From assembly GCA_959602045.1 (NCBI GenBank), contig CAUGRT010000007.1:1-64000 (forward strand): a stretch of 64,000 nucleotides of DNA, read 5' to 3'. The notes under the pieces were generated by a model, which did not search any database, was not told the origin of the DNA, and saw only the letters and a program-made list of their open reading frames with translations. Shown here in pieces: positions 43,521 to 51,426 of this stretch. Both the position numbers and the translations under genes were made by a program. Numbering within the stretch: position 1 is the stretch's first letter; each line of letters opens with the position of its first letter. This DNA comes from an uncultured Clostridia bacterium. GTDB taxonomy: Bacteria; Bacillota; Clostridia; UBA1381.

Positions 43521-43655
43521 CTATCTCAAGTAACTACTCAACTTATTAATCACATCATTATTATATCGCACATCTGCATAAATATCCATTGTGGTCTGTA
43601 TATTTTCATGTCCCATAATGGCTTGCACCGTCTTTAGAGATTTGAGTACCACAGC
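43521..43655 (-). pseudogene. C-terminal relic of a phage-type tyrosine recombinase (integrase)
   Basis: A 44-codon frame bounded upstream by TGA and ending TAG. The peptide contains SLKTVQAIMGHENIQTTMDI and continues YADVRYNND. This is the conserved C-terminus of tyrosine integrases, carrying the catalytic His of the (L)GH motif and the nucleophile Tyr in 'IYAD'. The remaining ~85% of the protein is gone. It occupies the gap 43343-43724 between gltA and the MmcQ gene; otherwise that gap holds only the gltA promoter and the MmcQ terminator. Indicates that an integrative element once sat here. Confidence 0.72.
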
Positions 43656-43681
43656 TCACCACAACATTGATTATACAGTCT

Positions 43682-43718
43682 AAAAAAACCGAGAGTATGA
43701 ATCCCTCTACTCTCGGTT
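43682..43718 (-). terminator. Terminator of the MmcQ gene
   Basis: 11-bp perfect stem AACCGAGAGTA / TACTCTCGGTT, 10-nt loop, T7 tract on the minus strand. Confidence 0.85.
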
Positions 43719-43724
43719 ACTTTA

Positions 43725-44051
43725 CTATTTTGTCAGCTCATAACTGTCCAAGATCATGTTTTTTATTTCATCGACCGGAACACTTCCATCCAATATAATG
43801 GAATTCCAATGCTGTTTATTCATATGATATGCCGGCATAACGGATTCGTAGGCGCTGCGCCATATATAGGTCAGATTCGGATTGCATTTAACATTCACCC
43901 AGACGCCGCCCATATGGTTATAGATTGCCGCAAACATCTTTTTATTCCCCTTATGCCGCATAACAGCCCAGTTGGCATCATGAAAGGGATAATCCTCATA
44001 GACCCCATTCAGGGATAAACAAAAATCAATCGCTTCTTGTCGTGTTTTCAT
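43725..44051 (-). CDS. MmcQ/YjbR-family protein
   Basis: 108 aa, standard size for the family. Signature segments: AIDFCLSLNGVYEDYPFHD, WAVMRHKGNKKMFAAIY, VNVKCNPN and the C-terminal KQHWNSIILDGSVP followed by a basic helix. The fold resembles CyaY/double-wing DNA-binding proteins, and the family is often described as putative DNA-binding, but the role is unproven. Single gene with own terminator. The ATG lies near 44051; the ribosome site is weak. Confidence 0.85.
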   Translation of the reverse strand: MKTRQEAIDFCLSLNGVYEDYPFHDANWAVMRHKGNKKMFAAIYNHMGGVWVNVKCNPNLTYIWRSAYESVMPAYHMNKQHWNSIILDGSVPVDEIKNMILDSYELTK

Positions 44052-44088
44052 AAGCCTATCACATTTCCAATCTTTTTGTAAATTTTAT

Positions 44089-44166
44089 CTACTCAATCAT
44101 GATTGTTCTGCTGTCTTCATCCCATTGAACATCAAGATTCAAGCTTTCCGCAATAAAGCGCAAATG
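44089..44166 (-). pseudogene. C-terminal relic of a copper-amine-oxidase N-like (stalk) domain
   Basis: Frame of 25 codons reading HLRFIAESLNLDVQWDEDSR then TIMIE and stop. It matches the end of Cu_amine_oxidN1-type domains ('PLRFIAESLGA.V.WD...RT.TI'), found at the ends of many clostridial surface proteins, as at 13356-16184. A stop codon lies just upstream, so only the tail remains. Confidence 0.5.
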
Positions 44167-44212
44167 TTACATGAAACTTCAAAAAATTTTTCCTCTTAAA
44201 AACGCTCTGAAT

Positions 44213-44245
44213 TTAAAAAACGCCTACAAAGGCGCTTTTTAAATA
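44213..44245. terminator. Bidirectional hairpin terminator
   Basis: Stem AAAAA(A)CGCC / GGCG(C)TTTTT with TACAAA loop. It no longer follows an intact gene. Confidence 0.6.
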
Positions 44246-44456
44246 TTATTAAAAGAGAGAGATGTTAAAGATTTTCTTTAACACTTTTATTGTAACACCA
44301 AACCCCCAAAAGGTAAATGCTATTATTTCACTTAGTTATGATAAATTTTCATCCTTATAACGTTTATTATTGGATGATTTTCCTTTTATATGAAGATATT
44401 TTGTAGTTTACGCATCTCCCACTCCTCCAATATACAGGAAAATTCCGTTAAAAGAC

Positions 44457-44485
44457 TTGTATTTTCCGCAAGAACATGATAAAAT
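44457..44485 (+). promoter_or_regulatory. Possible promoter for the 44566-46659 genes
   Basis: TTGTAT (44457-44462), 17-bp spacer, TAAAAT (44480-44485). Moderate match only. Confidence 0.45.
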
Positions 44486-44565
44486 AGAATAGAGTATTAT
44501 TTAGTAAAATAAGAAAATGCATTCTGCCGAACAGAGCATGCATTGAATTTGAGGTTGAAACAACT

Positions 44566-45090
44566 ATGTGGCATTTTATTAAGCATTTTCATACAATTAC
44601 AAAGCATCGGCACGCAGTCATTGCGCACTGTGCAAAAACAGGAATCCTCTGGCAAGGCTTGCGCCATGATCTATCCAAATACTCCCCTGCCGAATTTCTT
44701 CCCGGCGCACGTTTTTATCTCGGCGACAGAAGTCCGACAGAGGCAGAGCGCCGCACGCTCGGCTATTCCAAAGCTTGGATGCACCATAAAGGCAGAAACA
44801 AGCATCATTTTGAATATTGGACGGACTACAGTCCGCAGACCCGCCGTCTTGAGGCAGTGAAAATGCCGCTTAATTATGTGAAAGAAATGTTTTGTGATCG
44901 GGTTGCAGCCGGGAAAATATACCTCGGCAAAAAATATACCAACGACAACCCCATTGAATATTTTTTAAACGGTAACGCAAAAAACCTCATGCATCCCGAA
45001 ACTGCGGCTCTGCTGCAGGAATGGTTGCTGATGCTGCAGCGCGAAGGAGAAGAAAAAACCTTTGCTTATATCAAAAAGCTGAAGGAATAA
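44566..45090 (+). CDS. DUF5662-family protein
   Basis: 174 aa. It contains the signature HxxTxxxHRHAVIxHCxKxG...GLRHDLSKYSPxEF with a histidine/aspartate-rich N-terminus (HHKGRNKHHFEYWTDY, about 67-82), typical of DUF5662, a widespread Firmicute family of unknown function that resembles HD-like metal-binding helical proteins. GAGGT lies about 10 nt before ATG. Placed 27 bp ahead of cardiolipin synthase, so the two may be co-transcribed, but a functional link is not known. Confidence 0.82.
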   Translation: MWHFIKHFHTITKHRHAVIAHCAKTGILWQGLRHDLSKYSPAEFLPGARFYLGDRSPTEAERRTLGYSKAWMHHKGRNKHHFEYWTDYSPQTRRLEAVKMPLNYVKEMFCDRVAAGKIYLGKKYTNDNPIEYFLNGNAKNLMHPETAALLQEWLLMLQREGEEKTFAYIKKLKE

Positions 45091-45117
45091 GAAATCGTAC
45101 GGAAGGATGAACAGACT

Positions 45118-46659
45118 ATGAAACGATTTTTCAGATTAATTTACTCCAACAAGTTTTTCGCTTTTATCATGCTGATTATTCAGATTTTGGTACTGGCAAT
45201 AGGCTATCACTGGCTGAATGAATACTATTTTTATATTCATTTCGCGACAATTATTTTAAGTCTGGGAATCTCAATTCATGAAATCAACAAAACCTCTGAG
45301 CCGGCATTTAAAATTGCATGGATTATGCTGATTGGGTTTGTCCCTATCTTCGGAGCCTTGCTTTATTTGTTCTTACACCTCAGCCCGGTAACTGATGAAT
45401 TATACAGAACCTATGCCGCACAGCAAAAAATCACCTTTGGATTGATGGATCAGGATGAAAAAATCTTTAAGGAGCTATCCGCAAAACATGTTCAAGCGCC
45501 CGGTTTAGCAAAATATCTGCGTACTTACAGCGGTTCTCCGGTTTATAAAGACACCTTGACGACTTATTATCCACTGGGTGAAGAGGCACTTGCGGCAATG
45601 ATTGAAGATTTAAAGCATGCCGAACACTTTATCTTCCTCGAATTTTTCATTATTAACCGCAGCAGCACCATCTGGCATGAAATTGTGGAAATTCTTCGTC
45701 ATAAAGCGCACAACGGCGTGGAAGTGCGCGTTTGCTATGACGGTATGGGATGTATGGGAATCCTGCCGCGGGATTATCCGAGTATTTTAAAGGATGCAGG
45801 AATCAAATGCAAGGTCTTTTCCCCCATCATGCCGCTTTTATCTACTTATCAGAACAATCGCGATCACCGTAAAATCTGCGTCATAGACGGTAAAATTGCT
45901 TATACCGGAGGAATTAATCTGGCGGATGAATATGCGAATCGTATCGTACGGTTCGGGCATTGGAAGGATACCGCCATGCGGATTGAGGGCAGAGCCACAG
46001 CCGGTTTTACCTCCTTATTCCTTGAAATCTGGAACTGCGATGAGGATCATGCGTGTGATGATTATTCCTATTATATTGACGCTGCCGAAAGCGCTGCTGT
46101 TCCGTCTGCTCAGGGCTTCGTTATTCCGTTCGGAGATTGTCCGTTGGATAATACCGCCGTCGGCAAGCGTGTGTACCTGGATAATCTGAACAATGCAAAA
46201 CATTATGTGCATATCATGACGCCGTACCTCGTCATTGACAGTGAAATGTATGAAACCATGCGTTATGCGGCACAGCGCGGCGTAGATGTAAAGCTCATTC
46301 TCCCCCACATTCCGGATAAGTCCTATGCCTTTTGGCTTGCACGAACCTATTATCGCGAGCTTCTGGAGGCCGGAATCAAGCTTTACGAATATACACCAGG
46401 GTTTGTACACTCCAAAATATCCATTACCGATGGTGAACGTGCCGTAATCGGGACAATTAATCACGATTACCGAAGTTTATATCTGCATTATGAATGTGCG
46501 GTGTATCTGCTGGATGTTCCCGAAATCGCAAAAATGGAGATTGATTTCCAGAACACGCTGGTTCAATGTGAGGAAATTACGCTTGAAACCTGCAAACGTT
46601 TTCCGGTCTACCAGAAAATTTTCGGCAAAACCGCCAGAATCCTTGCGCCGTTGATATAA
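45118..46659 (+). CDS. cls: Cardiolipin synthase (phospholipase D superfamily)
   Basis: 513 aa. Two N-terminal transmembrane helices (about 10-55), then two PLD catalytic HKD motifs: first DHRKICVIDGKIAYTGG (about 243-259), second VHSKISITDGERAVIGTIN (about 430-448). It joins two phosphatidylglycerol molecules to cardiolipin in the inner membrane. GGAAGGATG lies about 7-9 nt before ATG. Length and domain order are normal for Firmicute Cls. Ends ahead of an AT-rich hairpin at 46685. Confidence 0.93.
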   Translation: MKRFFRLIYSNKFFAFIMLIIQILVLAIGYHWLNEYYFYIHFATIILSLGISIHEINKTSEPAFKIAWIMLIGFVPIFGALLYLFLHLSPVTDELYRTYAAQQKITFGLMDQDEKIFKELSAKHVQAPGLAKYLRTYSGSPVYKDTLTTYYPLGEEALAAMIEDLKHAEHFIFLEFFIINRSSTIWHEIVEILRHKAHNGVEVRVCYDGMGCMGILPRDYPSILKDAGIKCKVFSPIMPLLSTYQNNRDHRKICVIDGKIAYTGGINLADEYANRIVRFGHWKDTAMRIEGRATAGFTSLFLEIWNCDEDHACDDYSYYIDAAESAAVPSAQGFVIPFGDCPLDNTAVGKRVYLDNLNNAKHYVHIMTPYLVIDSEMYETMRYAAQRGVDVKLILPHIPDKSYAFWLARTYYRELLEAGIKLYEYTPGFVHSKISITDGERAVIGTINHDYRSLYLHYECAVYLLDVPEIAKMEIDFQNTLVQCEEITLETCKRFPVYQKIFGKTARILAPLI

Positions 46660-46684
46660 TTGTGTAATAGACCGCGAAAACGCT

Positions 46685-46715
46685 CAATAAAATTTACTAA
46701 GCTTAAATTTTATTG
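46685..46715 (+). terminator. AT-rich hairpin after cls
   Basis: Perfect 12-bp stem CAATAAAATTTA / TAAATTTTATTG with 7-nt loop. No T-tract follows, so it may be a weak terminator or an mRNA-stabilising structure. Confidence 0.4.
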
Positions 46716-46732
46716 AAAGTCGGTGAAGCATA

Positions 46733-47173
46733 ATGAAAAGAGCGGTTTATTCCATCGTGACAGTTCTGATTCTGTTAATCAGTATCGCGGCGTTTGCTGC
46801 ATTTGCAGAAGAAGCGGTTGATACCAAAGCTGCGGCGTTTCTATCTGAGTATGGCTGGGAAATCAGCGAAAAGTGCATTGATAAAGCACAGGTGATTATC
46901 CCCGATCCATTCGATCTGGTCTATGAAAACTACAATAATCTTCAGCTTGAAGCCGGTCTGGATCTTCGCCCCTATCGCGGAAAATATGGGATGCGCTATA
47001 CTTATGAGGTTACAAATTATCCGATCGATCCCGGAGAACCGGTTCGGGCAAATGTGATTATTATTGACGGTGTGTGCGTCGGCGGCGATATTTGCACCGT
47101 ATCGCTCGGCGGTTTTATGCATTCTCTGCAAAAAAATTCAGATTCTGATAGGAATCAGACGAATAACAGTTGA
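46733..47173 (+). CDS. DUF4830-family secreted protein
   Basis: 146 aa. Signal peptide (about 1-25, ending AFA). The body carries a DUF4830-like pattern: FLSEYGWEISEKCI, VIIPDPFDLVYENYNNLQ, GLDLRPYRGK, YTYEVTNYP and GGDICTVSLGGFMHSL. Found in spore-forming Clostridia; function unknown. The ribosome site is weak (CGGTGAAG). The gene follows cls in the same direction. Confidence 0.75.
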   Translation: MKRAVYSIVTVLILLISIAAFAAFAEEAVDTKAAAFLSEYGWEISEKCIDKAQVIIPDPFDLVYENYNNLQLEAGLDLRPYRGKYGMRYTYEVTNYPIDPGEPVRANVIIIDGVCVGGDICTVSLGGFMHSLQKNSDSDRNQTNNS

Positions 47174-47198
47174 TTTTTAGTCAAATATGATGTATAAT
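47170..47198 (+). promoter_or_regulatory. Promoter of the VanZ/CpsB/MBOAT group
   Basis: TTGATT (47170-47175), 17-bp spacer, TATAAT (47193-47198), overlapping the end of the DUF4830 gene. Confidence 0.65.
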
Positions 47199-47261
47199 GA
47201 TAGATATTTAAACAATAGTGATTACTTAATTGCACGCAAAGAAAGGAAATGAACAACAATA

Positions 47262-47744
47262 ATGAAATTAGCCAAAATTCTTCCACTGATCGCAACACTG
47301 GCATTAATGGTGCTGATCTTCCTATTTTCAGCTCAATCCAGTCAAGAGTCCGACGTGATTAGTAAAGGAATTGCAGAACCGATTACCGATGCTGTCGTAG
47401 CAGCAAAGCATCTTCCCCAAAGCGAAAAGCCACGGCTTATGAGCACTACGCATCATCTTGTCAGAAAAACAGCACATTTCACGCTTTATGCCGCTTTGGG
47501 TGCAAGCGCGCTTGCCCTGTTTCTTTCAATGAAATCAGACAAAAAAAAACGGATATTACTTCTTTGTTCTGTCATCTTTTGTGCCGTGTATGCCGTTTCC
47601 GATGAACTGCATCAACAATTTGTAAGCGGACGTACCCCTATGATTTCCGACGTTCTCCTCGACACGCTCGGCGCGCTTTGCGGAGGTTTGGTTTGTCTGC
47701 TTATATTCACACTTTGTCTGCGCATAAAAGAACATAGAAAATAA
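47262..47744 (+). CDS. VanZ-like membrane protein
   Basis: 160 aa, four predicted transmembrane helices. The family signature HLVRKTAHFTLYAALGA (about 66-82) and SDELHQQFVSGRTPMISDVLLDTLGA (quoted in part: SDELHQQFVSGRTP, about 115-128) are clear. VanZ-type proteins are linked to teicoplanin resistance or surface phenotypes, but most members have unknown function. AAAGGAAAT precedes the ATG. First gene of the envelope set. Confidence 0.9.
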   Translation: MKLAKILPLIATLALMVLIFLFSAQSSQESDVISKGIAEPITDAVVAAKHLPQSEKPRLMSTTHHLVRKTAHFTLYAALGASALALFLSMKSDKKKRILLLCSVIFCAVYAVSDELHQQFVSGRTPMISDVLLDTLGALCGGLVCLLIFTLCLRIKEHRK

Positions 47745-47814
47745 AGCTAAAGAAAAATTTTAGTCTTATATACGAGCAAATTTTTCGGTTTTAGGAAGGG
47801 AGTTAATAGATAGA

Positions 47815-48582
47815 ATGATTGATTTTCACTCACATATCATTCCTGCAATGGATGATGGTTCGGAATCGGTGGAAATGTCGCTTGAAATGCTGCGTCAAAG
47901 CACTCAGCACGGGATTACGGATGTGGTATCCACCTCCCACTGCTACCCAAAATCTTCGGATAGCATTGATCACTTTCTGGAACGCCGCAGCCGCGGCATG
48001 GAGCTTCTCTCGCAAGCCATTGCCGTCTCTGATATGAGCTTACCGAAAATTCATCTTGGCTGCGAGGTAAATATGTATACCGATATTGCCGAGTTAAGCA
48101 ATATTGAAGATCTGCGGATAGAAAATACAGATTATATTATGGTAGAAATGCCCTATGATCCGTGGAAAGAATGGATGATTGATTCGGTATACAAGCTGAC
48201 CGTTCGGGGGTTAAAGCCGATTATGGCGCATATTGACCGTTTCTTGATGCAGGATTCCGCAATGCTGAACTCCCTTTATGAATTGGATGTGCTTTACCAG
48301 GTAAACGCTGATTTATTTATCGGCAAGCACATGGAGCGATACGCCGATCAGCTGCTTTCAGCCGGACATGCTCATGTGCTCGGCAGCGATATGCATAATC
48401 TGACGCTTCGAAAACCGAATATGGATAAGGCGTATGAAAATATTCTGAAACGCTATGGAACGGACTGCATAGACTATTTCACCAAAAATTCTGTCCGTAT
48501 TCTTAACAACCAGCCTATTGAGCAAGCCTCTTTCCAAATACCGCAAAAAAGCTCATTCTTTGGCAAGCTATGGAGAAAGTAA
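47815..48582 (+). CDS. CpsB/CapB-type tyrosine-protein phosphatase (PHP fold)
   Basis: 255 aa. Metal-binding PHP-domain phosphatase: MIDFHSHIIPAMDDGS (about 1-16), TSHCYP, LGCEVN, MAHIDRF, and VLGSDMHN. It dephosphorylates the tyrosine kinase (CpsD/Wze) that controls capsule or exopolysaccharide assembly. GGAAGGGAG lies about 12 nt before ATG. Followed by the palindromic repeat and then the MBOAT O-acetyltransferase; no kinase gene is in the window. Confidence 0.9.
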   Translation: MIDFHSHIIPAMDDGSESVEMSLEMLRQSTQHGITDVVSTSHCYPKSSDSIDHFLERRSRGMELLSQAIAVSDMSLPKIHLGCEVNMYTDIAELSNIEDLRIENTDYIMVEMPYDPWKEWMIDSVYKLTVRGLKPIMAHIDRFLMQDSAMLNSLYELDVLYQVNADLFIGKHMERYADQLLSAGHAHVLGSDMHNLTLRKPNMDKAYENILKRYGTDCIDYFTKNSVRILNNQPIEQASFQIPQKSSFFGKLWRK

Positions 48583-48623
48583 CGTCAAACAATCTTTGTA
48601 TAAACAAATAGTAATTCTGATTT

Positions 48624-48716
48624 GAAAATTCATCTGTTTTTCAGTTTCTGTAGGCGAGTTCCGCGCATCGTAGCGGATTTCTGAGCCGCAATAAACTGAA
48701 AAACAGATGAATTTTC
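48624..48716. repeat. Palindromic repeat, copy 2 (93 bp, perfect 24-bp arms)
   Basis: Perfect 24-bp inverted arms (48624-48647 and 48693-48716) around a 45-nt centre containing AGGCGAGTTCCGCGCATC and TAGCGGAT. About 34 of 40 centre positions match copy 1 at 32881-32971 on the other strand. It lies between cpsB and the MBOAT gene and is likely to form a strong RNA hairpin. Confidence 0.85.
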
Positions 48717-48784
48717 TTGAAACACCCCAAACAATTGAGATTAATTTAAACAACAAGAATTTATGATGAGAGGAGTTATGACCT

Positions 48785-50173
48785 TTGGTATTTTCAAGCT
48801 TGATATTTTTATGCATTTTTTTCCCATCTGTTCTGCTGATTTATAATTTTTCAAAAAACATAACCTATAAAAATGCAGTTCTGGTCTTATTCTCCTTAGT
48901 CTTTTACGCATGGGGCGAGCCGGTTTGGGTTGTACTGCTCATCTTCAGCGCATTAATCGACTACATAAACGGTCTGATTATCGACCGGAACTACGGAACC
49001 TGGAAAGCGCGAGCAGCATTGGTTGCTTCCTTAATCATCAATCTCGGCTTGCTTGCCGGCTTTAAATATTCGGCATTCATCGCAGAGAATCTCAATCGGA
49101 TATTGCCGATTCAATTACCTGTGCCGCACTTTTCTCTGCCGATCGGGATTTCATTTTATACCTTCCAGACGTTATCTTATACAATTGATATGTATCGCGG
49201 AAAGGCGCACGTTCAGCGTTCGCTTCTGCGTTTTCTTACGTATGTGTCGATGTTTCCGCAATTGGTTGCAGGGCCGATTGTGCGCTATACCGATGTTGCG
49301 CCGGAGCTTCGCCGCAGACGAATTTCAAGCGCTGATTTTGCAGCAGGTGCAAAGCGTTTCACCGCTGGTCTTTGTAAAAAAATCATCCTTGCCAACAACG
49401 CCGGCAATACCGCGCAAATGCTGTTATCCACCTCCATCCCCACGACTGCTTCTTCGTGGCTGGGTATTATTTTATATACCTTTCAGATTTATTTTGACTT
49501 TTCGGGATATTCGGATATGGCAATCGGCATGGGGCGCATGTTGGGATTTCATTTTGCGGAAAACTTTGACTATCCGTATATCTCCAAAAATATTACGGAT
49601 TTCTGGCACCGATGGCATATCTCGCTCAGCTCGTTTTTTCGGGATTATGTATATATTCCATTGGGCGGAAACCGCTGTCACCCGATCCGAAATATCATCA
49701 TCGTCTGGCTACTGACCGGAATCTGGCATGGCGCAAGCTGGAACTTTATCCTTTGGGGCGCTTTTTACGGAGCATTGCTGCTTTTGGAAAAATTTCCTCT
49801 GCGGCATATTATTAAGAAACTCCCATCGCCTTTCTGCTATATCTATACGATGTTTTTCGTTATTTTGGGATGGGGCATTTTCTACTTTACCGATATGAAT
49901 CAGCTTTGGGAATTTCTGCGCCATGCGTTCGGTCAGGGCTGTGATCTCTATGATCTGACAACCGTTTCCGCACTGTATTCCAATCTGTGGCTGATTCTGC
50001 TGTGCGTTCTTGCGTCCACACCGATTCCGCGCGTAGTCTTTTCGCATCTGTGCAAGAGTTCGGAGCGGTTCGCAGCCATTGCAGAGCCTTGCGCCATAGT
50101 AATCGGATTCGGAATGTGCTTTGTCCTACTGATGGGACAAACCTATAACCCGTTTTTATACTTCAGATTCTGA
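48785..50173 (+). CDS. MBOAT-family O-acetyltransferase (AlgI/DltB-like)
   Basis: 462 aa, about ten transmembrane helices. Family signatures: MVFSSLIFLCIFFPSVLL at the start (normal AlgI opening), FPQLVAGPIVRY, FWHRWHISLSSFFRDYVYIPLGGNR (quoted in part: FWHRWHISLSSFFRDY, about 276-291) and the catalytic His in WHGASWNFILWG (about 316-327). It transfers acetyl groups across the membrane to an extracellular polysaccharide. TTG at 48785 is the start: AGGAG is 9 nt upstream and it gives the family N-terminus; the ATG at 48778 is in another frame. Works with the DHHW protein encoded 27 bp downstream. Confidence 0.93.
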   Translation: MVFSSLIFLCIFFPSVLLIYNFSKNITYKNAVLVLFSLVFYAWGEPVWVVLLIFSALIDYINGLIIDRNYGTWKARAALVASLIINLGLLAGFKYSAFIAENLNRILPIQLPVPHFSLPIGISFYTFQTLSYTIDMYRGKAHVQRSLLRFLTYVSMFPQLVAGPIVRYTDVAPELRRRRISSADFAAGAKRFTAGLCKKIILANNAGNTAQMLLSTSIPTTASSWLGIILYTFQIYFDFSGYSDMAIGMGRMLGFHFAENFDYPYISKNITDFWHRWHISLSSFFRDYVYIPLGGNRCHPIRNIIIVWLLTGIWHGASWNFILWGAFYGALLLLEKFPLRHIIKKLPSPFCYIYTMFFVILGWGIFYFTDMNQLWEFLRHAFGQGCDLYDLTTVSALYSNLWLILLCVLASTPIPRVVFSHLCKSSERFAAIAEPCAIVIGFGMCFVLLMGQTYNPFLYFRF

Positions 50174-50200
50174 TTGCTGAGAAAAGGAGTTGAAAAATTA

Positions 50201-51385
50201 ATGCGTTCAAAAACCGTTATTCTGACGTTTCTGGCTTTACTGATTGCCGCGGTGGCTCTTTTTTGGTTGCCATCCGATGAGGAAAGCTTTAAAAATGAAA
50301 ATCGCACCCGAACCGCATTGCCGAGGTTGACTGCGGAAAGCTTCTTCTCCGGCAGCTTTATGAAAGATTTTGAGAACTATACGGACGATCGGATTTCTTT
50401 TCGCAGTGCAATGATTACTGCCGGTCGTTTTCTTTCCAATCACAAAGGCATTACGCCGCCCGATGGAAAAATCGTATATACCAATAAGGATATTGGCACG
50501 GAAACCGTTCAAAAGGCGTGTATGCTGATTGCTGATGGAAAGATTATGGAGGTTTTCAGAAAAAACGAAACGGCTGAAAAGAAATATGCTGCTGCTATTA
50601 ATCACATTGCCGAAAACATTGATGAGAAAATCAATATGTATTCCATTCTCGTGCCAACTCAGTTGGAATTCAGTGACCGGTTATACAGCAGTATTCAAAC
50701 CAATCAGAAAAAGACAATTGATGAGATATACGGTATGTTAAATCCGCGAGTTCAAGGGGTGGATGTTTATTCGCCGCTCAAAAATCACGCAGATGAATAC
50801 ATTTATTACCGCAGCGATCACCACTGGACAATGCTCGGCTCCTATTACGGCTACAGTGCTTTCATGAAAGCGCAAAATGCCGCTCCGGTCAGCATTTCTA
50901 ATTTTGAAAAGCATGATGACATTCAATTTCTCGGCTACTTGTATGAGAAATGCCCGGATGAATCCGTCAAGAAAAATCCCGATACGCTCGTATGGTATGA
51001 CACACAAAAAACAGCCGATCTGACGATTGAGATGCAAAGCATTAAAAACGGGAAAGTGAATCGTTACACCTCTCCTATGTTTGATAAAAGCAAAAAGAAT
51101 TATGACTTTTTCTTTTCCGCCGATCATCCGTACACACAGATTACCAACCGTAAGCTGCCGCAGGGTAAAACATTACTGGTCATTAAGGATTCCTTTGCAA
51201 GTAATTTTGTTCCGTGGTGCGTCAATAATTATCACGAAATCATCATGATTGATCCCAGAAATTATCAAGGCAATCTCCGCGAGGTTTTTCAGAAAAATAA
51301 AATTGATGATGTTTTGATTCTAAACTATATTTTCACCACCTCGTTTGAGGATTATTGTGATAAGATGATTAATCTGTTTCGCTGA
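50201..51385 (+). CDS. DHHW-family SGNH-like acetyltransferase partner (AlgX/AlgJ-like)
   Basis: 394 aa. One N-terminal signal-anchor (about 4-25; TVILTFLALLIAAVALFWLP), then an extracytoplasmic SGNH-like domain with the motif YYRSDHHWTMLGSYYGYSAF (about 198-217) and the serine segment VIKDSFASNFVPW (about 318-330). This is the DHHW/AlgX-type partner that completes O-acetylation with MBOAT proteins. Start 50201 follows AAAAGGAG; an upstream TTG at 50174 is the stop-overlap region of MBOAT. Ends at a strong terminator. Confidence 0.9.
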   Translation: MRSKTVILTFLALLIAAVALFWLPSDEESFKNENRTRTALPRLTAESFFSGSFMKDFENYTDDRISFRSAMITAGRFLSNHKGITPPDGKIVYTNKDIGTETVQKACMLIADGKIMEVFRKNETAEKKYAAAINHIAENIDEKINMYSILVPTQLEFSDRLYSSIQTNQKKTIDEIYGMLNPRVQGVDVYSPLKNHADEYIYYRSDHHWTMLGSYYGYSAFMKAQNAAPVSISNFEKHDDIQFLGYLYEKCPDESVKKNPDTLVWYDTQKTADLTIEMQSIKNGKVNRYTSPMFDKSKKNYDFFFSADHPYTQITNRKLPQGKTLLVIKDSFASNFVPWCVNNYHEIIMIDPRNYQGNLREVFQKNKIDDVLILNYIFTTSFEDYCDKMINLFR

Positions 51386-51388
51386 ATA

Positions 51389-51426
51389 AAAGAGTTGCTG
51401 TTTTTTAGGCAGCAACTCTTTTTTTA
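51389..51426. terminator. Bidirectional terminator between converging genes
   Basis: Stem AAGAGTTGCTG / CAGCAACTCTT with ~9-nt loop and long T-tract; serves the DHHW gene and, in reverse, the radical SAM gene. Confidence 0.85.

Larger units (their letters stand above)
44052..44565. other. Gene-poor 514-bp region with relics and hairpins
   Basis: Contains a copper-amine-oxidase-stalk relic (44089-44166), two hairpins at about 44213-44245 and 44265-44287 and a possible promoter at 44457. A minus-strand GGAGGAGTGGGAG followed by a 9-codon frame (about 44420-44400) suggests another decayed gene start. No intact gene was found. Confidence 0.5.
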
